Below are positions 50,901 to 58,831 of a stretch of 64,000 bases of DNA, piece by piece. How positions within the stretch are numbered: the stretch's first letter is position 1; the number at the start of each line of letters is the position of its first letter. The notes below the pieces were generated by a model, which searched no databases, had not been told where the DNA came from, and saw nothing but the letters and a program-made list of their open reading frames with translations. Source of the stretch: CAZIAK01 sp964537035 (lineage in GTDB: Bacteria > Planctomycetota > B15-G4); the NCBI GenBank assembly GCA_964537035.1, contig CAZIAK010000026.1, positions 1-64,000 on the forward strand, read 5' to 3'. A program made the translations under genes and the position numbers.

Positions 50901-53900
50901 CGACCAGGCGGACAACGTCGACGCCTTGGCACGGGCCTGGTACCAGCGGCAGGGCCGGCGCACCGACGCGGCCCGGGCCGTGGCCATCGTGGCCCGAGAC
51001 TGGAACGAGCTCGAACGCCTCGCGGGCCTGGCGGCCGAGTCAGACTTCGACCGTGACGAGCTGCTCTCGGTCAGCGACGGCAGGGTCCACAGCGCGGTCG
51101 CGCCCCTGGCTCCGGACGGCGGCGTGGTCTTCGTTTTTCCCGGTTCGGGATGCCACTTCCCGGGCATGGGCCGACAGCTGGGATTGTGGTGGCCTGAACT
51201 CCTCGCCCAGGCAGAGAAGACGTTCCCCCGTCTGGGTGAGCAGCTCCGTCCGGCCCAGAGCTGGGAGGGCAGCCGAGAACAACAGTCGGCGACAGAGCTC
51301 GGCTTGATCTTGGCCCAGACCTCGCTGGGCGTGGTGGCCAGCGATGTTCTGCGGCACCACGGCGTGCAGCCCGATGCAGTGCTGGGTTACTCCCTTGGCG
51401 AGACCGCGGGGCTCATGGCACTCGGCGTCTGGCACGAGCGTGAGCTCATGTTGGAGAAGGTGCTGGCCAGCGACCTGTTTCTCACCGTGCTCAGTGGTCG
51501 CTGCGATGGCGCGCGCCAGGCCTGGGGCTTGCCCGACGATCAGCCCGTCGATTGGCTGCTCGGTGTGATCGATCGTCCGGGCGAGGTCGTGCGCGAGGTG
51601 ATCGCGGACTTCCCCCGGGCCTACTTGCTGATCATCAACACGCCCGACGAGTGCGTGGTGGGTGGAGATGCCGAGCAGGTGAAGGCCCTGGTGGCTGCCT
51701 TGCATGCGCAGTTGCAACGGCTGCATGGCGTGACCACGGTGCACTGCCCGGTGGTCGAAGACTTCAAGGACGCCTACCGCGACCTGCACCTGCTGCCGAC
51801 TCGGCCCCTCGAAGGCGTGCGCTTCTACAGCGGCGCCTGGGGCAAGAGCTACACCGTCGACCGAGAGACCGCCGCTGCGGCGATCCGAGATCAGGCGCTC
51901 GACACCATCGACTTCCCGGCCATGGTGCGGCAGGCCTGGGAGGATGGCTCGCGGATCTTCATCGAGCTGGGCCCCGGGCGCTCGTGCACCCGCATGATTC
52001 GCCGCATTCTCGAAGGCGAGCGTTTCGTGGCCGCGTCCCTGTGCACCCAGGGGGACGAAGGTGTGGGTGCGGTGTTGTCCGTGCTGGGGCGCCTGGTCGC
52101 AGAGCGCTCTGTCGTCGACTTGTCGCCGCTGTACGGCGAGGTCGGCGATGTCGAGACAGCGCAAGACCCGGAAGCCGTGGCCGCATCGCCAGCAAAGAAG
52201 ACCGCCTCGGTCCATGTCCCCGTAGGCGTCGCAGAGCGTGTGGCTCACCTTCCCGAGCGAGAGATGCCGGACGAACAGACCCGCACAGAACCCACCTGGC
52301 TGGAGCCGGACGTGCTGCCTTCAACCCCTGAGGAGCCGGCGCCCGAACCGTTCGCCGAGCCCGCTGTTGCTGCTGCCCCCTCGCTGCCTTTCGCCGCCTT
52401 GAGCGGCAGCGCGGCGGAGGCCCACGAGGCGTACTTGCGCCTCTCCCAGCAGCTGAACGAGCAGCTGGCCTCACAGCTCGAGCAGCAGCTGCACTTCTCT
52501 CGCGGCCTGGCGTCCACAGGCGCGACGGGTGCGCTCGCCCACGAAATGGCCCGCCCCGTCGGTGTGCCCCGGGGCGTGACGGCACCGACAGCCAAACGGG
52601 CTGGGACGGCAGCAACGGGGCTGGACGCTGGCGCAGATGCAGGCCTTTCGGCAACGGCTGAAGCACTGACTGTTGCTGCCCAGCCCGTCACTGCGCCCAC
52701 GCCGCCTCCGTTCATGAATCGGGAGCAGTGCCTGGAGTACGCGGTGGGTTCTGTGGGAGCCGTCCTGGGCGAGTCCTTCGCTCCCGCCGACGCCTACCCC
52801 ACCCGGGTGCGTTTGCCGGACGAGCCGCTCATGCTCGTGGATCGCATCGTCGAGGTGCACGGCGAGCCCCTGTCCATGACCTCGGGCAGTCTGATCACCG
52901 AGCACGACGTGCTCCCGGGCGCCTGGTATCTCGACGGCGGCCGTATCCCCACCTGCATCGCGGTGGAGGCAGGGCAGGCCGACCTGTTCCTGTCCGGTTG
53001 GCTGGGCATTGACCTCGAGACGCGCGGTGAAGCGGTGTACCGCTTGCTCGACGCGGTGGTGACTTTTCACGGCGAGCTGCCCGTGGTGGGCGACACCATC
53101 CGCTACGACATCCGCATCGACCACTTCTTCAGGCAGGGCGAGACCTGGCTGTTCCGCTTCGGCTTCGAGGCCACGGTCAACGGGCGTCTGCTCGTGACCA
53201 TGGAGGACGGCTGCGCGGGCTTCTTCAGCCAGGAGGCCCTCGACGCGGGCAAGGGCATCCTGGTGCGCGGACTCGATCAGCGGCCAGACGTGCGCAGCCT
53301 GCCTGACGACTGGCGTCCCCTGGCGCCCATGGAGCCTTGCGCCCTCGACGACGCCCAGGTCGAAGCGCTGCGCCAGGGAGATCTGGCAGCGGCCTTCGGG
53401 CCCACCTTCGCCGACCTGCCCGTGGCCCGGCCGCTCACCGTGCCCGGCGCCGACGGCAGCCTCATGCGCCTGGTGCACCGGGTGTTGTCCCTCGAGCCAG
53501 GGGGCGGCAAGTTCGGGCTAGGGTTCATCCATGCCGAGGCCGACATTCACCCGGACGATTGGTTCCTGACCTGCCACTTCGTGGACGACATGGTCATGCC
53601 GGGCACGCTCATGTACGAGTGCTGCCTGCACACCCTGCGCGTCTATCTGTTGCGCATGGGCTGGGTGGTCGACGCCGATCAGGTGGCCGCGGTGCCCGTG
53701 AACGGCGTGTGCAGTCGGCTCCGTTGCCGGGGCCAGGTGCTGTCGACCACCAAGAAGGTCGGCTACAAGGTGACCATCAAGGAGCTGGGCTACGGCCCCG
53801 AGCCCTACGCCATCGTCGACGCGCTGATGACCGCGGACGGCAAGGCCATCGTAGAGATCAACGACATGTCCCTGCGCCTGGTGGGGGCCCGCCGCGAAGA

Positions 53901-55077
53901 CATCGAAGCCATGTGGGCCGACCGCGCTGACGGGGCAGCGCAGGGCGGCGTCTCGAGCGCGGCCCCGGCCGTCGATCCCGAACGTCCCGGGCGCTTGCCC
54001 GCCGTGTACGACTATGACCGCATCCTGGCTTTCTCTGACGGAGAGCCCTCGGACGCATTCGGCGCAGCCTACCGTCCGTTCGACAGCGACGGCAGCCGCA
54101 AGATCGCCAGGCTCCCTCGCCCGCCTTACCAGTTCTTGGATCGGGTCACGGCGGTGACCGGCGAGCCCTTCGAGATGACGGCGGGGGCGACCTGCGAAGC
54201 GCAGTTCGAACTCACCGACGACTCTTGGTTCTTCGACGCCAGCCGTCAGCATCGGCTGCCCTTCGCGGTGCTGCTGGAGATCGCGCTCCAGCCCTGTGGC
54301 TGGCTGGCGGCCTATGTGGGCTCGGCCCTGCGCTCGGACAGCGACGTGCACTTTCGCAATCTGGGTGGAGAGGCCACGGTCTTCGCAGACATCGAGCGGG
54401 GTCCCGACGTGCTCACCACCAGGGTGACGCTCACCGGGGTGGCTCCGGCGGGGGGCATGATCATCCAGCACTACACCATGGAGATGTTCAGCGAGCGGCT
54501 GGGCCGGGTCTACGCCGGCACCACGTCGTTCGGCTTCTTCTCCGCCGAGGCCCTGAACCAACAGGTGGGCCTGGGCGAGGTGGAGCTGCACCGTCCCGAC
54601 GAGGCGACCCTGGCGAAGATCCCGGGCCAGCTGCTGCCCCGGGAGGCGCCCTTCCCTGAAGACGGCTGGCGCATGCTCGACAAGGTGGACGCCTACCTGC
54701 CCCAGGGCGGCCCCGCTGGCCTGGGCTGGCTGAGCGGCTCCATCGACGTCGATCCGTCGGCCTGGTTCTTCCAGGCGCACTTCTACGAAGACCCGGTCTG
54801 GCCCGGTTCTCTGGGTCTGGAGGCCATGCTGCAGCTGCTGGCCGTGGCTGCCGCTGACCGCTGGAACGTGGCCGAATGCGCCGCTGTCCCTGTCGATGCC
54901 ACCCACCGCTGGACTTATAGGGGCCAGGTGGTCCCCAGCGCCCAGCGGGTCGAGGTTGTGGCCTGGGTCACAGCCGTTGATGATGTCCGCAGAGTGCTCA
55001 CGGCCAGTGGGGTGCTGCTGGCAGACGGCCGGCCCATCTACGCCATGGACGACTTCGCCCTGGAGATCGTTGAGTGA
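47944..55077 (+). CDS. PUFA synthase Pfa3: KS-CLF-AT-DH-DH
   Basis: Encodes 2377 residues from a GTG overlapping the previous stop. Order: active ketosynthase (Cys196 in DAACSSS, CHAAGT, NVGHLLTGAG); chain-length factor in which the catalytic Cys position is Glu698 (SSEESSGF); acyltransferase of PfaB type with Ser1150 (GYSLGE); disordered linker (about 1410-1590); then four hotdog units forming two FabA-like dehydratases. The second and fourth units keep active-site His (TCHFVDDMVMPGTL and QAHFYEDPVWPGSL); the first and third look degenerate. It corresponds to PfaB plus PfaC, or myxobacterial Pfa3, but without that protein's C-terminal acylglycerolphosphate acyltransferase. OleA follows immediately, overlapping by 4 nt. 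The dehydratases create the cis double bonds. Confidence 0.95.
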   Translation: MTTPPPIAIVGVGGVLPGAADLDSFWELVREGRSATHEVPAGRWILDAATITHPEHGRPDKVVSKRACLLRDAPLQLDGLALPEELLAALDPMVLLALHAGHQAWGAGVTSALDLSRVAVVLGNIALPTESTSAMADWVLGRRFERELFAAADRQAPGEERRAVAPVNRWVTGLPAGLLAKGLGLGGGQMTLDAACSSSFFALHHAVEELAAHRADAVLAGGLSRPDSLYTQMGFSQLKALSPSGNCRPFDKRGDGLVVGEGAGVFLLKRLDDALAQGDEIHGVIKAVGLSNDVDGRLLAPSQEGQLRALRSAYDRAGWKPTDVDLIECHAAGTPVGDGVELGSLTALWGDSGWTPGQCTIGSVKSNVGHLLTGAGAAGLLKVLGALRHGVLPPTAGWSQPIEGLGRGGLGPDRPGQDEQRQNGSGQGGRSGPFVVREKAAPWERRGPGVPRRAALSGFGFGGTNAHVLIEEYLPPTAHAESDAPIALRQGATVDHAPSPSAQASSAQSAAVAIVGVGAHLGPWADAGALSRRLLGGADGVLPATKKRFGGLDDAPTGFFIDDLDIPLGRFRIPPKEIEETLPQQLLMLCAADEALASRTGTDADPLRTGVFIGLGLDLATSDYHLRWALRSRARGWADELAPGLSGDELDQWVDAVCDQVGPALNANRTMGNLGGIVASRVAREFGLGGPCFVISSEESSGFSALAAAVRALQRGELDQALVGAVDLAGDARSWLATDALRSFTVDGVSRPFDRLADGPVCGEGAVAILLRRSDDALEAGDKVLAEIVGLGEATGGDAPSLQADESAVRRAMERALEDGGVESAAVGFVATHGSGVPAEDGVEARALAAVYSERGPSLSSAAAAVGQAGSASPLVSLLSVVTSLRSRVLPPLVGQRSGRDELSGFARPRTSRYWLDSGVRHGAVTCLSSSGHCGHVVLREPAQAALEAPEGSLLGPRPEGLFVVEAEDDDGLRAGLAELSRHALDDQADNVDALARAWYQRQGRRTDAARAVAIVARDWNELERLAGLAAESDFDRDELLSVSDGRVHSAVAPLAPDGGVVFVFPGSGCHFPGMGRQLGLWWPELLAQAEKTFPRLGEQLRPAQSWEGSREQQSATELGLILAQTSLGVVASDVLRHHGVQPDAVLGYSLGETAGLMALGVWHERELMLEKVLASDLFLTVLSGRCDGARQAWGLPDDQPVDWLLGVIDRPGEVVREVIADFPRAYLLIINTPDECVVGGDAEQVKALVAALHAQLQRLHGVTTVHCPVVEDFKDAYRDLHLLPTRPLEGVRFYSGAWGKSYTVDRETAAAAIRDQALDTIDFPAMVRQAWEDGSRIFIELGPGRSCTRMIRRILEGERFVAASLCTQGDEGVGAVLSVLGRLVAERSVVDLSPLYGEVGDVETAQDPEAVAASPAKKTASVHVPVGVAERVAHLPEREMPDEQTRTEPTWLEPDVLPSTPEEPAPEPFAEPAVAAAPSLPFAALSGSAAEAHEAYLRLSQQLNEQLASQLEQQLHFSRGLASTGATGALAHEMARPVGVPRGVTAPTAKRAGTAATGLDAGADAGLSATAEALTVAAQPVTAPTPPPFMNREQCLEYAVGSVGAVLGESFAPADAYPTRVRLPDEPLMLVDRIVEVHGEPLSMTSGSLITEHDVLPGAWYLDGGRIPTCIAVEAGQADLFLSGWLGIDLETRGEAVYRLLDAVVTFHGELPVVGDTIRYDIRIDHFFRQGETWLFRFGFEATVNGRLLVTMEDGCAGFFSQEALDAGKGILVRGLDQRPDVRSLPDDWRPLAPMEPCALDDAQVEALRQGDLAAAFGPTFADLPVARPLTVPGADGSLMRLVHRVLSLEPGGGKFGLGFIHAEADIHPDDWFLTCHFVDDMVMPGTLMYECCLHTLRVYLLRMGWVVDADQVAAVPVNGVCSRLRCRGQVLSTTKKVGYKVTIKELGYGPEPYAIVDALMTADGKAIVEINDMSLRLVGARREDIEAMWADRADGAAQGGVSSAAPAVDPERPGRLPAVYDYDRILAFSDGEPSDAFGAAYRPFDSDGSRKIARLPRPPYQFLDRVTAVTGEPFEMTAGATCEAQFELTDDSWFFDASRQHRLPFAVLLEIALQPCGWLAAYVGSALRSDSDVHFRNLGGEATVFADIERGPDVLTTRVTLTGVAPAGGMIIQHYTMEMFSERLGRVYAGTTSFGFFSAEALNQQVGLGEVELHRPDEATLAKIPGQLLPREAPFPEDGWRMLDKVDAYLPQGGPAGLGWLSGSIDVDPSAWFFQAHFYEDPVWPGSLGLEAMLQLLAVAAADRWNVAECAAVPVDATHRWTYRGQVVPSAQRVEVVAWVTAVDDVRRVLTASGVLLADGRPIYAMDDFALEIVE

Positions 55078-56156
55078 AGTACGAGCGGGTGTGTATCGAC
55101 GCGATCGGTTACGAGTTGGCGCCAGTGGTGGTGACCTCTGCCGAGATCGAAGACCGCTTGGCTCCGCTGTATCGCTCGCTGCGCATCCAACCCGGTCAGC
55201 TGGAGACGATCACGGGCATCGTCGAGCGGCGCTTCTGGGAGGAGGGTCACAGCCTCTCCCGGGGTGCGGCGTCTGCGGCGGTGGCTGCGCTGCAACGTTC
55301 TGATCTTGCGAGCACGGACCTGGGTGCGTTGATCTACACAGGCGTCTGCCGCGAAGACTTTGAGCCCGCCACCGCCTGTCATGTGGCGGCGGCGCTGGAA
55401 GAGGCCGGGCACCCGATGGCTCCCGACGCAGCCATGTTCGATCTGTCCAACGCCTGCCTGGGCGTGCTCAACGGTGTGCTCGACCTGGCCAATCGCATCG
55501 AGCTGGGGCAGATCTCCGCGGGCATGGTGGTCAGTTGTGAGAGCGCCCGCGAGATCGTCGAACAGACCATCGTCTCCATGCTCGCCCAGCGCGACATGAC
55601 CAGCTTTGCCACCTCGCTGGCCACGCTCACAGGGGGCTCTGGCGCCGTGGCCGTGATCGTGCGCAAGGCCGAGCCGGGCGCGACGGCGGCCCGCCGACTG
55701 ATCGGCGGCGTGATGGCCGCCGCTCCCCGTCACCACGACCTGTGTCGCTGGGGCATGGAGCACGCCAAGGGCTCTGTGGGGGACGGGCGCACCGAGCCCC
55801 TGTTTCGCCAGTTCATGGCCACCGACTCCACCGCTGTGCTCGAGCACGGCGTGACCCTGGGCCAGCAGACCTGGGCCTGTTTCCTGGAAGAGCTGGGCTG
55901 GTCTGCCGACTCGGTCGATCGCACGGTCTGCCATCAGGTGGGCCGGGCCCATCGGGACGCGATCCTCAGCGCCCTGGGCATCCCCAGCCGCAAGGACTAC
56001 ATCGCCTACGAGCACCTGGGCAACACGGGCACCGTGGCCCTGCCCCTGGCCGCCGCCTTGGCCGAAGAGCGCGAAGAGCTGCGCTCCGGGCAGCGGGTGG
56101 CCTTCCTGGGCATCGGCAGTGGTCTCAACTGCCTCATGCTGGGGCTCGAGTGGTGA
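55074..56156 (+). CDS. oleA: OleA-like head-to-head acyl condensing enzyme
   Basis: Encodes 360 residues of the thiolase fold, KAS III-like. Catalytic residues: Cys128 (LSNACLG), His287 (CHQVG) and Asn317 (GNTGT), with the OleA-like ending GSGLNCLMLGLEW. Known OleA proteins join two fatty acyl thioesters to a 2-alkyl-3-ketoacid, the first step of long-chain olefin synthesis. A plain FabH is unlikely because oleB, oleC and oleD follow directly. Starts with GTG overlapping the Pfa3 stop by 4 nt, so its translation is tied to the PUFA synthase. Confidence 0.93.
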   Translation: MKYERVCIDAIGYELAPVVVTSAEIEDRLAPLYRSLRIQPGQLETITGIVERRFWEEGHSLSRGAASAAVAALQRSDLASTDLGALIYTGVCREDFEPATACHVAAALEEAGHPMAPDAAMFDLSNACLGVLNGVLDLANRIELGQISAGMVVSCESAREIVEQTIVSMLAQRDMTSFATSLATLTGGSGAVAVIVRKAEPGATAARRLIGGVMAAAPRHHDLCRWGMEHAKGSVGDGRTEPLFRQFMATDSTAVLEHGVTLGQQTWACFLEELGWSADSVDRTVCHQVGRAHRDAILSALGIPSRKDYIAYEHLGNTGTVALPLAAALAEEREELRSGQRVAFLGIGSGLNCLMLGLEW

Positions 56157-57040
56157 GCAGGGCCTATCCCTTCGCACCCCATCACCTTGACGTCGATGGG
56201 CTGTCCTTGCACTACGTCGACGAGGGCCAGGGCGACCCGCTGTTGATGGTGCACGGCAACCCGAGCTGGTCGTTCCTGTATCGCAACCTGATCGCGTCAC
56301 TGTCCGGCGAGTATCGCTGCATCGCTCCCGACCACATCGGCTGCGGGCGCTCCGACAAGCCGGGGGACGATCGCTACGACTACACCATGCAGCGCCGGGT
56401 CGACGACCTGACCCGCCTGGTCGACAGCCTGCGGTTGGAGCGGGTGACCCTGGTGGTCCACGATTGGGGCGGCATGATCGGCTGGGCCTGGGCGGTGCAG
56501 AACCCGGAGCGGGTCGAGCGGCTGGTGCTGTTCAACACCGCGGCCTTCCCCTTGCCCGCGGACGCGACGTTGCCCGCCAGCCTGACCTTGGCCCGCACGC
56601 CGGGGCTGGGTGCCTTGCTGGTGCGAGGTCTCTCGGCCTTCTCTCGCGGGGCCAACAAGCACTGCGTTGCCAGGCGGCCCATGAGCGCAGAGGTCGCCCG
56701 GGGTTTCCTCGAACCCTACGACAGCTGGGCCCACCGCATCGCCGTGCACCGCTTCGTCCAGGACATCCCCCTCAAGCCCACGGATCGGGCCTGGCAGCTG
56801 GTGTCGAAGACCGCGGCGGGCATCGAGACCCTGGCCGACCGCCCCACGCTGATTTGCTGGGGCCTGAAAGACTTCGTCTTCGACGAGCACTTCCTTGCAG
56901 AGTGGGAGCGGCGCTTGCCTGACGCCGAGATCCATCGCTTCGCCGATGCCGGGCACTACGTGCTCGAAGATGCGGGGGACGAGATCGTGCCCCTGGTGAC
57001 GGACTTCTTGCACCGTCACCCCTTGGCGTCGCTGGTGTGA
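56153..57040 (+). CDS. oleB: OleB, alpha/beta-hydrolase beta-lactone decarboxylase
   Basis: Encodes 295 residues of the haloalkane-dehalogenase subfamily. Nucleophile Asp104 sits in VVHDWGGMIG; the oxyanion region is HGNPSWSFLYR; the catalytic His is in ADAGHYVLED. OleB converts the cis-beta-lactone made by OleC to the cis-olefin plus CO2. GTG start overlaps the OleA stop by 4 nt, and its own stop overlaps the OleC start. A dehalogenase role is formally possible but the gene order makes OleB much more likely. Confidence 0.93.
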   Translation: MSRAYPFAPHHLDVDGLSLHYVDEGQGDPLLMVHGNPSWSFLYRNLIASLSGEYRCIAPDHIGCGRSDKPGDDRYDYTMQRRVDDLTRLVDSLRLERVTLVVHDWGGMIGWAWAVQNPERVERLVLFNTAAFPLPADATLPASLTLARTPGLGALLVRGLSAFSRGANKHCVARRPMSAEVARGFLEPYDSWAHRIAVHRFVQDIPLKPTDRAWQLVSKTAAGIETLADRPTLICWGLKDFVFDEHFLAEWERRLPDAEIHRFADAGHYVLEDAGDEIVPLVTDFLHRHPLASLV

Positions 57041-58788
57041 GCGAGAGCTCCGTCGCGCCGAGCGGTGTGGGGCCCGACGACAGGGGCGCCGCACCGCAGG
57101 TTGTGTCGGCAGCGAGCAGCGACGGGGGGCTCGCCGAGCCGCTGAATGTCGCAGCGTGGTTGCCCCGCCGGGCTGCCGACGCACCCCACGCCCTGGCCGT
57201 GGCCGTGGCGACCCGCTCCGGCTACGACGTCCTGACGGCAGCAGAGCTCGACGCGCGGTGCGACAGGGTGGCCCGGGGGCTGGCCGCTGCAGGCATGGGT
57301 CGAGGCACGCGCGCGGTGGTGATGGTCACACCCAGCCTCGACTTCTTCGCCGTGACCTTCGCCCTGTTCAAGCTGGGTGCGGTGCTGGTCATGGTTGACC
57401 CGGGCATGGGCGTCTCCAACCTGAAGCGCTGTCTGGCCGAGGCTGAGCCCGAGGCGTTCATCGGCATCCCCAAGGCCCACGTGGCCCGCTGCCTTCTGGG
57501 ATGGGGCAAGGACTCGTTGAGCGTCCTGGTCACCGTGGGGCGCAAGCTCGGCTGGGGCGGCACGACCCTGAGCGCCCTCGAACGGGCCGTGCCCACGGGC
57601 GGGAGCGGCGCCGTCGGTGCTGCCCCTGTGGTAGAGCCCGAGCAGGACGAGACCGCTGCGATCTTGTTCACGTCGGGCAGCACCGGTGTGCCCAAGGGCG
57701 TGGTCTATCCCCACCGGGTGTTCGCTGCCCAGGTGCGCTCGCTGCGGGACAGCTTCGGCATCGAGCCCGGCGAGATCGACCTGGCGACGTTTCCGCTCTT
57801 CGCGCTCTTCGGGCCCGCCCTGGGCATGGCTTCGGTGGTGCCCTTCATGGACGCGAGCCGGCCAGGGCGCGCAGACCCTGCTCGCCTGGTCGCGGCGCTG
57901 AACGACTTCTCGTGCACGTCCATGTTCGCCTCGCCGGCGCTGGTGGAGAGGCTCTCCCGGCACTGCAGTGAGCGAGAGATCGAGCTGCCCAGTTTGCGTC
58001 GGGCCATCTCTGCCGGGGCTCCAGCCAACGGGCCGGCGCTGGAGCGATTCTCCGGCTGTCTCGGAGAGGGCGTGCAGATCTGGACACCGTACGGAGCGAC
58101 CGAGGCCATGCCCGTGTCGTCCATCGGCTCGGATGAGATCTTGGGCGAGACCCTCAGCGCCACGGAGGCGGGAGCCGGTGTGTGCGTGGGCCTGCCAGTG
58201 GCCGGCATCGAGCTGGCGGTGATCGCCCTGTCCGACGAACCCATCGCCCGCTGGCACGACGCGCAGGTGTTGCCCACGGGCAAGATCGGCGAGATCGTGG
58301 TCAAGGGCCCGGTGGTCACGGCGAGCTATTGGCACCGTGACGAGCACACGGCCCTGGCCAAGATGATCGACGACGACGGCGTGGTGCGGCATCGTATGGG
58401 CGACGTGGGTTGGCTCGACGAGCGCGGCCGGCTGTGGATGTGCGGGCGCAAGAACCACCGGGTGGTGTGCTCCTTTGGCACCCTGTTCACCGTGCCGTGC
58501 GAGGCCATCTTCAACACCCACCCGGCGGTGTTCCGCACGGCGTTGGTGGGGGTGGAGCAGGGAGGAGATGTCCTGCCCGTGCTGTGTGTCGAGCTCGAGC
58601 AGGGTGCCAGCTCCCAGCCGGACAAGCAGGCCTTGATCGCCGAGCTGTTGGCGGCGGGCGCTGCCCACGAGCACACCCGGGCCATCGAGACCGTGTTGTT
58701 CCACCCCGGCTTCCCCGTAGACGTGCGCCACAACGCCAAGATCTTCCGGGAGAAGCTGGCCCTGTGGGCAGCGAAGAAGATCGGCTGA
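57037..58788 (+). CDS. oleC: OleC, ATP-dependent beta-lactone synthetase
   Basis: Encodes 583 residues of the acyl-adenylate-forming family. Motifs: LFTSGSTGVPKGVVY (phosphate-binding loop), TPYGATEAMP, MGDVGWLDERGRLWMCGR and the C-terminal Lys in HNAKIFREKL. OleC activates the beta-hydroxy acid from OleD and closes the beta-lactone ring. The N-terminal ~35 residues are Ser/Gly-rich and probably disordered. GTG start overlaps the OleB stop. OleB and OleC are separate genes here, not fused as in some actinobacteria. Confidence 0.93.
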   Translation: MSESSVAPSGVGPDDRGAAPQVVSAASSDGGLAEPLNVAAWLPRRAADAPHALAVAVATRSGYDVLTAAELDARCDRVARGLAAAGMGRGTRAVVMVTPSLDFFAVTFALFKLGAVLVMVDPGMGVSNLKRCLAEAEPEAFIGIPKAHVARCLLGWGKDSLSVLVTVGRKLGWGGTTLSALERAVPTGGSGAVGAAPVVEPEQDETAAILFTSGSTGVPKGVVYPHRVFAAQVRSLRDSFGIEPGEIDLATFPLFALFGPALGMASVVPFMDASRPGRADPARLVAALNDFSCTSMFASPALVERLSRHCSEREIELPSLRRAISAGAPANGPALERFSGCLGEGVQIWTPYGATEAMPVSSIGSDEILGETLSATEAGAGVCVGLPVAGIELAVIALSDEPIARWHDAQVLPTGKIGEIVVKGPVVTASYWHRDEHTALAKMIDDDGVVRHRMGDVGWLDERGRLWMCGRKNHRVVCSFGTLFTVPCEAIFNTHPAVFRTALVGVEQGGDVLPVLCVELEQGASSQPDKQALIAELLAAGAAHEHTRAIETVLFHPGFPVDVRHNAKIFREKLALWAAKKIG

Positions 58789-58831
58789 TGAGGCTCTGTC
58801 ACGTTGTGTACCCGCTGCGAGAGGGCCGACG

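Noticed and set aside
55074..56156. OleA considered as an ordinary FabH initiating ketosynthase
   Set aside because: It ends with the OleA-like GSGLNCLMLGLEW and is followed by OleB, OleC and OleD homologues in order.
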